This document shows positions 27,675 through 35,935 of a stretch of DNA of 46,910 nucleotides, one piece after another. The stretch comes from Mycobacterium gordonae (GTDB lineage: Bacteria; Actinomycetota; Actinomycetes; Mycobacteriales; Mycobacteriaceae). Position numbers and translations under genes: made by a program. The stretch lies in contig NZ_LQOY01000067.1 of assembly GCF_002101675.1 (NCBI RefSeq), positions 1 through 46,910 on the forward strand, in the 5' to 3' direction. The notes below the pieces were generated by a model. The model had not been told where the DNA came from. It made no database searches and saw only the letters and a list, made by a program, of their open reading frames with translations. Every line of letters starts with the position of its first letter. Position 1 is the stretch's first letter.

Positions 27675-27886
27675 TAAGAGCCAACCCTGACGACTGGCGA
27701 AATGATTTGCTGGTGGAGCCACAACGTTGGCATACCTGCATCCTCGTTACCAAGGTCAGGAGCCTCCGGGATTTGCAGGACGATTCATCTGGAACGACAA
27801 TCCTCGACCCTACGTCTGGATCAGAACCGCCGACCAAATCCTGGCAGCATCAGCTAACTACTGCTCCAAATTAGTGACTCACAACG

Positions 27887-28915
27887 CTAGGCGACCGCGA
27901 CCAGGTGCTGGCGCTGCGGCTCGCAGCGATAACGCGACGGCTTGCCGTTGATCTTGCAGATCCGCCACACCATTCGCGCGATCGGGTTCATCAGCCCGGT
28001 GTCGTAGCACAGCATCCGCACGTCACCGAACATGTCACGCAGCGCCTTGCGCGACTCCAGGGACCCGAAGAACACCTGCTTGCGGACCTCGCGCGGGATG
28101 TCGAATTCCTGCCAGAAGGCCTTCGGCGGGACCACGATCGCCGAGCATGCCACCCGCATAATCACCGGCACGTATAACGACAGCCAAAACCGCTTACGCC
28201 GCGGTAAGTGCGGCACACGCTTACGCAGATACTCGTGAGCAAACGAGATGTGCCGAGCCTCTTCGGCCACGTGGATGGACATCACCCGCTCCATGATCGG
28301 GTGCAGTTCCTTGCCCTCACGTAACACGTTCTTCTGAGTGTGGTCGATGGGTTCCTCACCGGCGAGGATGCCGAACCAGAACGGGATCGGCAGAGGGCTA
28401 GCGACCAGCGGGATCAGCGGCGAAAGCCACTTCAGCTGCCGCCGCATCCCAGGCACGTCGGCGCCGATGTGGTTCACCATCTCCTGAAACATCATGGTGT
28501 GGTTGCACTCTTCGACCGCCTCGTGCAGGCAGTACCGGTACTCCGGGGACCCGTTCGGCACCCAGAACGCGTACCCCATCAGGCCGCGGATGAGGACCGA
28601 CTCGAAGTGCAGCCCCACCTTGGCCACATTGGCCTGACGCCACATGCCGATCCTGATTTGGCGTTCCTCCGACTGCGCCTGATACCACGGGTGCCGGCCC
28701 AGCGGGTCAGTCGCCGGCAACTTCCAGCGGGGGTCGTTGTCGACTACCGCGTACTCAGGTGCGGTCCAGTCGATGTCGATGTATGGGTTGAAATTGCGTC
28801 GCACTGAGCCCTCAGACAGGACGCGCAGCACGTCGGCATACTCGGCGTCGTCCAGCACGTCCATGTTGCGGCGCCAACGCCGCACCAACCTCGTCCGAGC
28901 GATCTTCTGGGCCAT
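27887..28915 (-). CDS. AurF-family diiron oxygenase (p-aminobenzoate N-oxygenase-like)
   Basis: The 342-residue protein has FESVLIRGLMG (near 103), HEAVEECNHTMMFQEMV (near 131) and HVAEEARHISFAHEYL (near 216). These are the Glu/His helices of AurF-type diiron oxygenases, which oxidise amines to nitro groups or hydroxylate other substrates. Mycobacterial members have mostly unknown substrates. The start is firm: AGGAGG lies at 28922-28927, six bases before the ATG. It is a different family from the other diiron proteins here. Confidence 0.87.
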   Translation of the reverse strand: MAQKIARTRLVRRWRRNMDVLDDAEYADVLRVLSEGSVRRNFNPYIDIDWTAPEYAVVDNDPRWKLPATDPLGRHPWYQAQSEERQIRIGMWRQANVAKVGLHFESVLIRGLMGYAFWVPNGSPEYRYCLHEAVEECNHTMMFQEMVNHIGADVPGMRRQLKWLSPLIPLVASPLPIPFWFGILAGEEPIDHTQKNVLREGKELHPIMERVMSIHVAEEARHISFAHEYLRKRVPHLPRRKRFWLSLYVPVIMRVACSAIVVPPKAFWQEFDIPREVRKQVFFGSLESRKALRDMFGDVRMLCYDTGLMNPIARMVWRICKINGKPSRYRCEPQRQHLVAVA

Positions 28916-28955
28916 CGCCAGCCTCCTACCGAAAGTTCACATCAGAAAAGCTACT

Positions 28956-28975
28956 GATACGGTACCGCTGGTATC
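28956..28975. promoter_or_regulatory. Inverted repeat upstream of the AurF-like gene
   Basis: GATAC at 28956-28960 and GTATC at 28971-28975 enclose a perfect 8-base palindrome, CGGTACCG at 28960-28967. The position 40-60 bases before the start suits an operator. The GATAC element resembles that upstream of the hydrolase-family genes. The remaining bases up to 29249 show nothing else. Confidence 0.35.
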
Positions 28976-29249
28976 GCCAACTTTTCAAAAGCCTGTCCAT
29001 TTAAGGGCTTGTACCCGCCGCAACAGGTTCGGGCCGTCGCGCAGCCACGCCACCACGAGCCTATTGAAAGTCATTTTCATTACGATATCGCCCGCTCCTA
29101 GCTCGCTTGGCAGGGGCGCGGGCACCGATGTCGCCGGAGCCGAGGTTGGGGGCATCAGCGATCAGTAATTTGTACACTATCCCGCTCGTCGCGTCCTCGA
29201 GGCACGCTCCAGCCGCTGTGTTCAAGCAGTGCGGCCGAAGTGAACCATC

Positions 29250-29455
29250 CTATGCACCCTCGGGGTTCTGTGAGCCGGCCGGTTGGTCGGTCACGTGTTG
29301 GGAATAGTACTGGGCTTCGGCTTCGGCGCGTGGGACTCGTCCGAGGCGGTGCATGAGCCGCTGCTGGTTGTACCAGGCGACATAGTCGGCGGTGACGTGT
29401 TCGACGTCGGACAGGGTGTTCAGCGGGCCGCGGCGAAACGGGGAATCCGCGCGCC
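29250..29455 (-). pseudogene. IS3-family transposase (OrfB) C-terminal remnant
   Basis: The minus strand reads RRGPLNTLSDVEHVTADYV, AWYNQQRLMHRLGRVPRAEAEAQYYSQ and on to a TAG at 29250-29252. This is the end of an IS3-type integrase domain (WYNxxRLH... P-A-E-x-E-A-x-Y-Y pattern). The catalytic core and orfA are gone. It differs from the IS3 element at 44228-46724. Confidence 0.72.
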
Positions 29456-29879
29456 ATCATCTCCTCACTGCACACTCACACCTGTTCATCTCAAGGTGCG
29501 GCCGCCCGCGGATAACGCATGGGGACAACGATTCTGATCCTCGTGCTCAACTAGCGGCAACAGTGAAGGGCCCAACAGCGGCATCCGACGCCCGGCTCGA
29601 TGCACGGCCTCGTAGGACCAGAGTTGTTAGACGGCGTCGACAGGCGACCACTGCATAATTTTCATCTCCTGAGGGCGAGCGCCAGGTCAGAATGGCTCGT
29701 CCGCTGAACTACCACTTGGGCCTCCCACAACTGTGGCTCTACCGACCAGGACCAACTTTCTGACGGCAACCCACGTTCACATGTGAGCGGAGGCCCCAGC
29801 CCCCCATACCCGTCTAACCCGCCCAGCATAAGGCGGCAGTCGTCTGCCGCCAGCATGCCCTACAATTCCCAGCAAAGGT
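29456..29879. other. Non-coding stretch without recognisable content
   Basis: No reading frame with family resemblance was seen in these 424 bases between two transposase scraps. The sequence looks like decayed DNA. Confidence 0.4.
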
Positions 29880-30035
29880 CAGCACCGCAAGGACTTCGGC
29901 CCATTCTTTGGCGGCTGCGGCCGTCTTTTCGTGACGACCTTCGGGCGCAGCGTGTCCTTGAGTGCGTTACGCACGTGATTGCGACGCCAGCCGGTGATGG
30001 CGCACAACTGGTCGAGATTCCGGCCATTGCCGGCC
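29880..30035 (-). pseudogene. Remnant of an integrase-core transposase N-terminal region
   Basis: The minus strand reads RNLDQLCAITGWRRNHVRNAL then KDTLRPKVVTKRRPQPPKNGPKSL and a stop. This resembles the N-terminal helical part (TGWxRxxARxxL, then basic PRPPxYGP) of actinobacterial integrase-catalytic-region transposases. No catalytic domain is left. From 30036 to 30355 nothing was identified. Confidence 0.4.
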
Positions 30036-30355
30036 CTGTCCGTCCCCACGTAGCGGTTACGATCGCCTCAGCACCACCTTGCGTTGACTCACCTTCAGTA
30101 CCACCAGCTGGGCCTATCCAGCGCGTTATCCTTGGCTGATCAGGTGCGCCGCACGCGCGCATTCTTAGCTGACGCGACGAGCGGGTCTACCCACGCATTT
30201 GCTGAGTCCAGGCGGCGTCTTGACAAGGCGCCCGGAGCGGCACAAAACTGGTGTCATGCGCCCACACTTAGGGCCAGTGCCACCAGTTTGTGGTTGCGGA
30301 TCCTGCTGGCTCCCGCGCGTGCGGTCGCCGATGAGGCTGGTGCCATTCGGCGGCT

Positions 30356-30545
30356 CAGATGTGCTCACTCATGGTGCTGTCGCTGTAGTCACGAGAGCTG
30401 GCAGCGGCATTGGCCGCGGCTTTGGCGTTGAGCTTGCTCGTCGGGGTGCGCGGGTGTCTGCGCCGATATCGATCCGGGACGGGCTAAGGAGACCGTTGGA
30501 CTTGTCGTCCAAGCTGGTGGTCAAGGTTCGGACATTACCTGTGAT
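30356..30545 (+). pseudogene. Short-chain dehydrogenase fragment, frameshifted
   Basis: One frame gives GAVAVVTRAGSGIGRGFGVELARRGARV, the SDR cofactor-binding start with Arg replacing Gly in TGxGSG. A frameshift at about 30470 then leads to IDPGRAKETVGLVVQAGGQGSDITCD. The rest of the domain (NNAG, YxxxK) is missing. It is the N-terminal third of an SDR deleted just upstream of the next diiron gene. Confidence 0.7.
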
Positions 30546-30658
30546 GGCAGGCCGAGAGAATGGCGCCCAGGAGCTATACCGGTGGGCTTGGTGTCATCGA
30601 GTGGGTCGCGCGGTAAATAGCCACCGGGCGATTTGAAGAACCAGATCGGAGTAGGGAA

Positions 30659-31582
30659 ATGGCGTTCGAATACAGCGATATGCTGCAAACGATTAAAGAC
30701 CGACAGTGGGCGCTTGCCGACATCGATTGGGAAGCCCCAGGCGCGGAGTTGATTACCGACGAGCAACGGCCCCACCTCAAACAATTCATGTCAGATGTGG
30801 TGTGGATCGAGCATGTCGGAGCGCGTGCTTTCGAGGCGATGGCGCCTAAGGCGCCGTTCGAGGCGTTAAGAGAGATCTACCACTACTTCCACGCCGAGGA
30901 GCAGCGGCACGCTAATGCCGAACTTGCCCTCATGCATCGCTGGGGAATGCTCGAGCCAGGAGAGACACCTGTGCCGAATAAGAATATTCGGCTGGGGATC
31001 GAGTGGATCGACCACTATAGCGATGCGCTCCCGTTGACGGTGATGAGCTCTGCGATCCCGGCGTTGGAATGCGCCCTCGACGGCGCGTTGCTGAAGTTCC
31101 TTCTAGACGAGGTGGCAGACCCGTTGTGCGGCGAGGTCTTCAGTAAGGTCAATAGTGACGAATCTCGCCATCTTGCAGTGGGTTTCCAAGTTCTCAATGA
31201 CCTCGGCGCCAGCCCGGTGCGGGTGCACGTGATCGAGACGGTGGGGTCCATTATTGATCCGAGAATTCTCCTCGGCTCCCTAATGTATATACCGCTGCTC
31301 ACCAGGATGATGGCTAACCTCACTGCGTGGGGCCTCTCGGAGGAGAAGCTATACAACGCGGTCACACGCTACTCGAATATCGGCGATCGAAGCGAGTTCA
31401 CCCGCCGAATTCCCGCTTATCACATCCTTCGGACGCACATGTCTGCGACTATCAACCGCGCTCAACCTTTCCATTTCTTTTCCCAGGGGCTAGGTACCCT
31501 TGTCGACCATTTCCCCGTCCAGGTGTTCGGCAAACTGCCCTCCTGGGCTGGGGACATGACATACGAACCGGTTTCCAAGTGA
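30659..31582 (+). CDS. Ferritin-like putative diiron protein
   Basis: This 307-residue helical protein has metal-site motifs IEHVGARAFEAM (near 50), YHYFHAEEQRHANAEL (near 80) and VNSDESRHLAVGFQ (near 166). These give the Glu/ExxH pattern of a ferritin-superfamily diiron centre. It is not obviously related to the PF10118, AurF or first-operon types in this window. GGAG lies a few bases before the ATG. Its last codons overlap a GTG that opens the flavin-monooxygenase stub, so the two were one transcript. Confidence 0.78.
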   Translation: MAFEYSDMLQTIKDRQWALADIDWEAPGAELITDEQRPHLKQFMSDVVWIEHVGARAFEAMAPKAPFEALREIYHYFHAEEQRHANAELALMHRWGMLEPGETPVPNKNIRLGIEWIDHYSDALPLTVMSSAIPALECALDGALLKFLLDEVADPLCGEVFSKVNSDESRHLAVGFQVLNDLGASPVRVHVIETVGSIIDPRILLGSLMYIPLLTRMMANLTAWGLSEEKLYNAVTRYSNIGDRSEFTRRIPAYHILRTHMSATINRAQPFHFFSQGLGTLVDHFPVQVFGKLPSWAGDMTYEPVSK

Positions 31583-31640
31583 CCGATCAATCGACCGTTC
31601 TGATCGTCGGTGCCGGCTGGGGGTCAGCGAACCGTTTGCC
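31579..31640 (+). pseudogene. Stub of a second FAD monooxygenase, cut off by the ISL3 element
   Basis: From GTG 31579, overlapping the diiron gene stop (GTGA), the frame reads VTDQSTVLIVGAGWGSANRL. This contains the FAD-binding strand-loop VLIVGAGxG. It ends at the ISL3 left inverted repeat (31641), and no continuation is found beyond the right end, where IS3 sequence follows. It was probably a Baeyer-Villiger-type enzyme coupled to the diiron protein. Confidence 0.6.
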
Positions 31641-33102
31641 GGCTCTTCCGGAAATGGAGTGCAGGTAAACGCTGCGGCGACTTGTTGATTGGGTCGTGTC
31701 GGTGAGCTAATACGGGCGGCGGGCAGAGGATGCAGGTTCCTACACCTTTGTCGTCTGCCTTCTGGGGAGTCCTGTGTCCGAGCCTACGTCTTGTTCTGCT
31801 GCTGTTGTTGCCGACACGATCGTGCGCACGGTCGAACTTGGGGTGACGATCACCGATGCTGCTGTCGACGGCGAGGCCACGGTGGTGTTTTGCAACTTGC
31901 TCGATGATGGCCAGCGGCATTGTCCGGGCTGCCGTCGAGACGTCAACCGTGACACTGTGATCCGCAACGTGACTGATGTGCCGGTGGTCGGGCATCCACT
32001 TCGCCTGCGGGTGCCGCGCTACCGCTGTGTCGACACCGCCTGTGAGCGGGAAGTGTTCGCCCACAACACCTCTGCGCTAGCGCGGCCAGGATGGTCGACC
32101 ACCCGCAGATGCGCCCGCTACATCTGTCACCGGCTGATGATCGACCACGCCACCGTCGCCGCGGTCGCCCGCGAGCTCGGCCTGTCCTGGGACACTGTCA
32201 ACACCATCGCCATGGACGCCACCCAGCTGATCGTGGCCAACGACACCGGCCGACTCGACGGCGTGCGGGTCATCGGGGTTGATGAGCATCGCTGGTCACA
32301 TGTGCGTCGACCCGACTCAGAGGGCTACGTCACCGTCATCATCGACCTGACTCCCGTGCTCGATGGCACCGGCCGTGCGCGGCTGCTCGACCTGGTCCCC
32401 GGACGTTCGGCAGCCGCCTTGAGCAGCTGGCTGTCTGAGCAGAGCTAAGCGTTTCGCGAACAGGTGCAGGTCGTGGCGATGGACGGGTTCGGCGGCTACA
32501 AGACCGCGGCGACAGATCAGCTGCCTGAGGCCACCGCGGTCATGGACCCCTTCCATGTCGTCGCGCTGGCCGGCGCCAAGCTCGACCTGTGCCGCCAGCG
32601 CATCCAACAACAGACATGCGGGCACCGCGGCCGCACGGGTGACCCGCTTACCTTGTGCGGGGCACGTTGCGCACCCGCTATCCGCTGCTCAATGCGCACC
32701 AAAAAGCCCGACTGGAAGCCGTTTTCACCGATGAGGCCCACCTCGCGGTCCAACTGTGCTGGAGCTTCTACCAACGCCTGATCGCCGCCTACGCCCACCC
32801 CGACCGCCGCCGCGGCAAAACCATGATGACCACGATCATCAACACCCTGCGCCATGGCGTCCCCGACGAGCTCGAGGAACTGGCCCAACTCGGCCGCACT
32901 CTATGGCGCCGCCGCAACGACATCCTGGCCTTCTTCGACCACCACGCCTCAACGGCCCCACCGAAGCGATCAACGGCCGACTGGAAGCACTGCGCCGCAA
33001 CGCGCTGGGATTCAGAAACCTAACCCACTACCGATGACGCTCACTGCTGCACAGCGGAGCCCTGCACTCACTCGTCAACGCACTCTGAATTACGAAGAGC
33101 CG
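31641..33102 (+). mobile_element. ISL3-family insertion sequence, decayed
   Basis: Terminal inverted repeats begin GGCTCTTC at 31641 and end with its inverse GAAGAGCC at 33102. Further matches in both arms include GAGTGC about 16-17 bases in. The size, about 1.46 kb, suits ISL3. The flanks CGTTTGCC and GCTTTGGC agree at only 5 of 8 bases, so a target duplication is not clear; later deletion at one side may explain this. Confidence 0.8.
31774..33089 (+). pseudogene. ISL3-family transposase, multiply broken
   Basis: The N-terminal zinc-ribbon region (CPGCRRDVNRDT, then YRCVDTACEREVF) and catalytic segments (VIGVDEHRWSH, VVAMDGFGGYK, NGPTEAINGRLEALRRNALGFRN) are all recognisable. They are separated by a TAA at 32446-32448, a frameshift near 32650, a one-base loss near 32950 and TGA for TGG near 33035. 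The original stop would be the TGA at 33087-33089. The element cannot transpose on its own. Confidence 0.85.
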
Positions 33103-33254
33103 CTTTGGCGTGAAGAAGGACTGCGCGTACCGCAGCGGTGACGACGCAACCGCCGCGGCAGTTCCACCGCGCCGACCACGGTCGCCGATGCGGCCAACCG
33201 GGTGTGGGCGGTCGACTTCCAGTTCGATGTCACCACCGATGGGCGGCCGCTTCA
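33103..33254 (+). pseudogene. IS3-family OrfB fragment between ISL3 and mceF
   Basis: The frame reads PLWREEGLRVPQR, a TGA (CGA mutated), RRNRRGSSTAPTTVADAANR and VWAVDFQFDVTTDGR, the IS3 integrase HTH-to-catalytic transition with the first catalytic Asp (WAVDFQFD). It starts at the ISL3 right end and stops at the mceF terminus. The ISL3 element or a deletion therefore removed its 5' part. Confidence 0.7.
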
Positions 33255-34796
33255 CCGAGGTTGAGGTCCTAACATCTCCTTCCAACCGTCGTCTCCTATT
33301 TTGGCCGAATCTTCGATGGTGTATTTGACGCCATCGGGCCCTAGGAACTCGCCGCTTTGCGGACTATAGATAGCTGCAGCACCGCTAGGAATGTAAATGC
33401 ACGGGTTCGGCTGCTGACCGTTGCACTGGACGCTCCCAGAACCTGGCCGTTGCAGTGGATCGCTTCGTGGAGGAGGCGTCCCCGTCACCCGGTCGGAAGG
33501 AAGCGGATTGATGCCGGTATCGACCGACGGAGCCGGTATGACCAAGCCGGGTTTCACCGGCTGATCACAGCGCGCCGCAGGTGCGGGGCAGCTTAGAATC
33601 TGGTTCGGATCCCCGTACCAAGGATTGGTCCCCAGCGGGACATACGGCTCTTTGCTGCGGCATTCGCGCGGCGTGGCCGCGCGCTTGCCGGGAACATCGA
33701 CACAGGGATAATTACGCGCGCCGCGGACCGCGTTTTGTGCCTCCATCGGAATCTTGCAGTATCGCGTGGTCAAAAGCCCGGGAGTCTCGTCCACAAAGGA
33801 TCGCCATTGCGATGCCGGCAAGAACCCCGTCAGGCAAGCAGGGGTCATATTTATTGGCGTTTGGAACGAAAGAGAAAACGTATGTGGGTAAGCAGCGGTC
33901 ACTGTCTCACCGAATGCGGGAATTTGCGGAAGTATGACCAGCAATTGCTCTACATTCTTGTTGTACCGCTTGAGCAGATCGGCCACAATCGCAACATTTG
34001 CTAGGGTCTGCGGCAAAGTTTCGCGAACGTCGCCGAGCACGGCTTTAATCTGATCGGCGGTCGGCGCAACCTGGCCCAGGATGCTCTTGAGCTGTTTGTC
34101 CTTTTCCGCGGCCTGCGCGTCGAGAGTATTTAAGTTGTGCGCCCACCGCTCGATGGGATCACGCGAGTTGGCCTGGCTGTCGATGATCGGTGCTGCGTTT
34201 TGGACGATATCGTTGACGTCGCTAAGGTTTGTTTTGAAATCCCCAACGATCGATTGGGTCGAGTCGACTAGCCGCTGCAGGGCTGGGCCCAGGCCGCCGA
34301 CCGCTTGAGCTGTCTCATCGAGTAGTCCGGCGATCTTGTCTTTGGGCAGGACGTCCAATGTATGGTTAACGGTATCCAGGGTCGGGCCAATTCGTTTAGG
34401 CACCGTGCTGTTAGTGATGGTCTGGCCGGGCGAGAAATACTTGGCCGGATTCTGCGCGGATACTAGGTCTATGTATTGTTCGCCGACCGCCGACACCGAA
34501 TGCACGTTCGCCGAGGAGTCAATTGGGATTTTGTACTGGTCGCTGATACGCAATGTGGCCCGAACTCCTTGTTCGGTCGGCTCTACCCGAGTTACCTTTC
34601 CCACGGTGATTCCGCGGTAGGTGACGTTTGCAGTGGGATAAAGCCCTCCCGACGTGGGTAAATCCACCTCCAAACTGTACTGGCCCATCCCAACGACGCT
34701 CGGCAACCTCAGATAATGCCACCCAAGAACGCTCATGGCGAGCATCGTGACGATAGTGAACACGGTTAGCTGAAGGCGAAGGCGTCGAGTCAACAT
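33252..34796 (-). CDS. mceF: Mce-family protein MceF
   Basis: This 514-residue MlaD/MCE protein has an N-terminal membrane anchor (LTVFTIVTMLAMSVLGWHYL) and an MCE domain from about residue 38 (YSLEVDLPTSGGLYPTANVTYRGITVGKV). A long helical region follows, then a Pro/Cys-rich C-terminus. It is likely part of the hexameric periplasmic lipid-import tube. The family end DGWKEML is present, but the last residues (GPQPR, stop) run into the IS3 fragment, so the very C-terminus is probably replaced. It is the last gene of the operon, and no mas/mam genes follow. Confidence 0.92.
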   Translation of the reverse strand: MLTRRLRLQLTVFTIVTMLAMSVLGWHYLRLPSVVGMGQYSLEVDLPTSGGLYPTANVTYRGITVGKVTRVEPTEQGVRATLRISDQYKIPIDSSANVHSVSAVGEQYIDLVSAQNPAKYFSPGQTITNSTVPKRIGPTLDTVNHTLDVLPKDKIAGLLDETAQAVGGLGPALQRLVDSTQSIVGDFKTNLSDVNDIVQNAAPIIDSQANSRDPIERWAHNLNTLDAQAAEKDKQLKSILGQVAPTADQIKAVLGDVRETLPQTLANVAIVADLLKRYNKNVEQLLVILPQIPAFGETVTAAYPHTFSLSFQTPINMTPACLTGFLPASQWRSFVDETPGLLTTRYCKIPMEAQNAVRGARNYPCVDVPGKRAATPRECRSKEPYVPLGTNPWYGDPNQILSCPAPAARCDQPVKPGLVIPAPSVDTGINPLPSDRVTGTPPPRSDPLQRPGSGSVQCNGQQPNPCIYIPSGAAAIYSPQSGEFLGPDGVKYTIEDSAKIGDDGWKEMLGPQPR

Positions 34797-34801
34797 GCTG
34801 C

Positions 34802-35935
34802 CTACTCCTCGTCACGCTCGGGGGGTTCGTCGGCGGGGTTGGGTGCGAACCTGACATCGGGAAGCATGGTGTTCGGATCGCGGCCCCACGATTGCTCAAG
34901 CGCTCGCAGTGCGCCGGAGAACCCGGTTCCGGTGAGGAGCGCATTATCGATTGCACTCAAGGTGAGGTCCAAGGTTATCGAAACATTCATTGAGTCGCCG
35001 TGTACCACCTTCGGGATGGCGTCGGCGCTGAACGGGAGGGTCAAGGCAATCTTTAGCGTCTCGACCAGATCCATCGAAGCCCGGCTGAGTTGTTTCAGGG
35101 GACGCTGCAGTTGGCGCACGTCTTTATCCAAGTCGGGACGCGCCGCCGTCAAGGTCTGATTGAGGACGTCGCTAAACCGGCCCAACGCATTGGTCGCATC
35201 GAGGAACGGCTGTCGTTGTTCAGCGAAATGCTTTGCCAATGGGGGAAACTCGGTGAGAACGTGGTCCAGGGTGTCTGATTGCTTGGCTACATAAGTCAAC
35301 AGCCGGTCTGTGGAGTCGATAGCGCGAGTGATGTCATCACGTTGCTCGTTTAGTCGGGCGGTGAAGGTGTCGAGCTTCTTGAGGAAATCATGTATCTGAT
35401 CGGCCCGCCCAGTCAGCATGTTACGGACTTCACTTGCGATCACTTCGACGTTAGGGATGCCGCCACCGCGCAGCACCGCGGCAAAACTGGCCAGGACCCG
35501 CTCGGTGGTGGGATAGGCGGACGCATTCTGCAGCGGGATGATGTCGCCGTTCTTCAATAGTTGCGGTGATGGGTTGGCTGGCGACGCCAGCTCCACATGC
35601 TGTGAGCCGAGCAGGCTGGTCTGCCCGATCTTCGCGGTGGCGTTCTTCGGTAGCTTGACGCCCTTTTCTAGATCCAAGGTCAACGTCGCGATCCAGTTTT
35701 TCAGGCCGATTGCGCGTACCCTGCCGACAAAAACGTCGGCGACGCGTACCCGACTATTGGCATTCAAAGCCAGCGTTTCCGGCATCTGCACATAAATCGT
35801 ATAAGAGCCGGATTCGCTTCCCGGGCCACCAGGCAGTGGCACATTAGCGATACCTCGCCAGCTAGCACACGAGGTAAGTACTGTAGCGGCCGCAAATAGC
35901 GCCACGAACCGTGACATTCCCGCCCGCATGCTCAC
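34802..35935 (-). CDS. mceE: Mce-family lipoprotein MceE (LprK-type)
   Basis: The 377-residue protein has a lipoprotein signal ending in the lipobox LTSC (Cys 23), expected for the MceE position. Its MCE domain starts SYTIYVQMPETLALNANSRVRVADVFVGRV. A helical region follows and no C-terminal anchor. It begins with GTG at 35935, overlapping the mceD stop by 4 bases, and ends 5 bases before mceF. Confidence 0.93.
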   Translation of the reverse strand: MSMRAGMSRFVALFAAATVLTSCASWRGIANVPLPGGPGSESGSYTIYVQMPETLALNANSRVRVADVFVGRVRAIGLKNWIATLTLDLEKGVKLPKNATAKIGQTSLLGSQHVELASPANPSPQLLKNGDIIPLQNASAYPTTERVLASFAAVLRGGGIPNVEVIASEVRNMLTGRADQIHDFLKKLDTFTARLNEQRDDITRAIDSTDRLLTYVAKQSDTLDHVLTEFPPLAKHFAEQRQPFLDATNALGRFSDVLNQTLTAARPDLDKDVRQLQRPLKQLSRASMDLVETLKIALTLPFSADAIPKVVHGDSMNVSITLDLTLSAIDNALLTGTGFSGALRALEQSWGRDPNTMLPDVRFAPNPADEPPERDEE

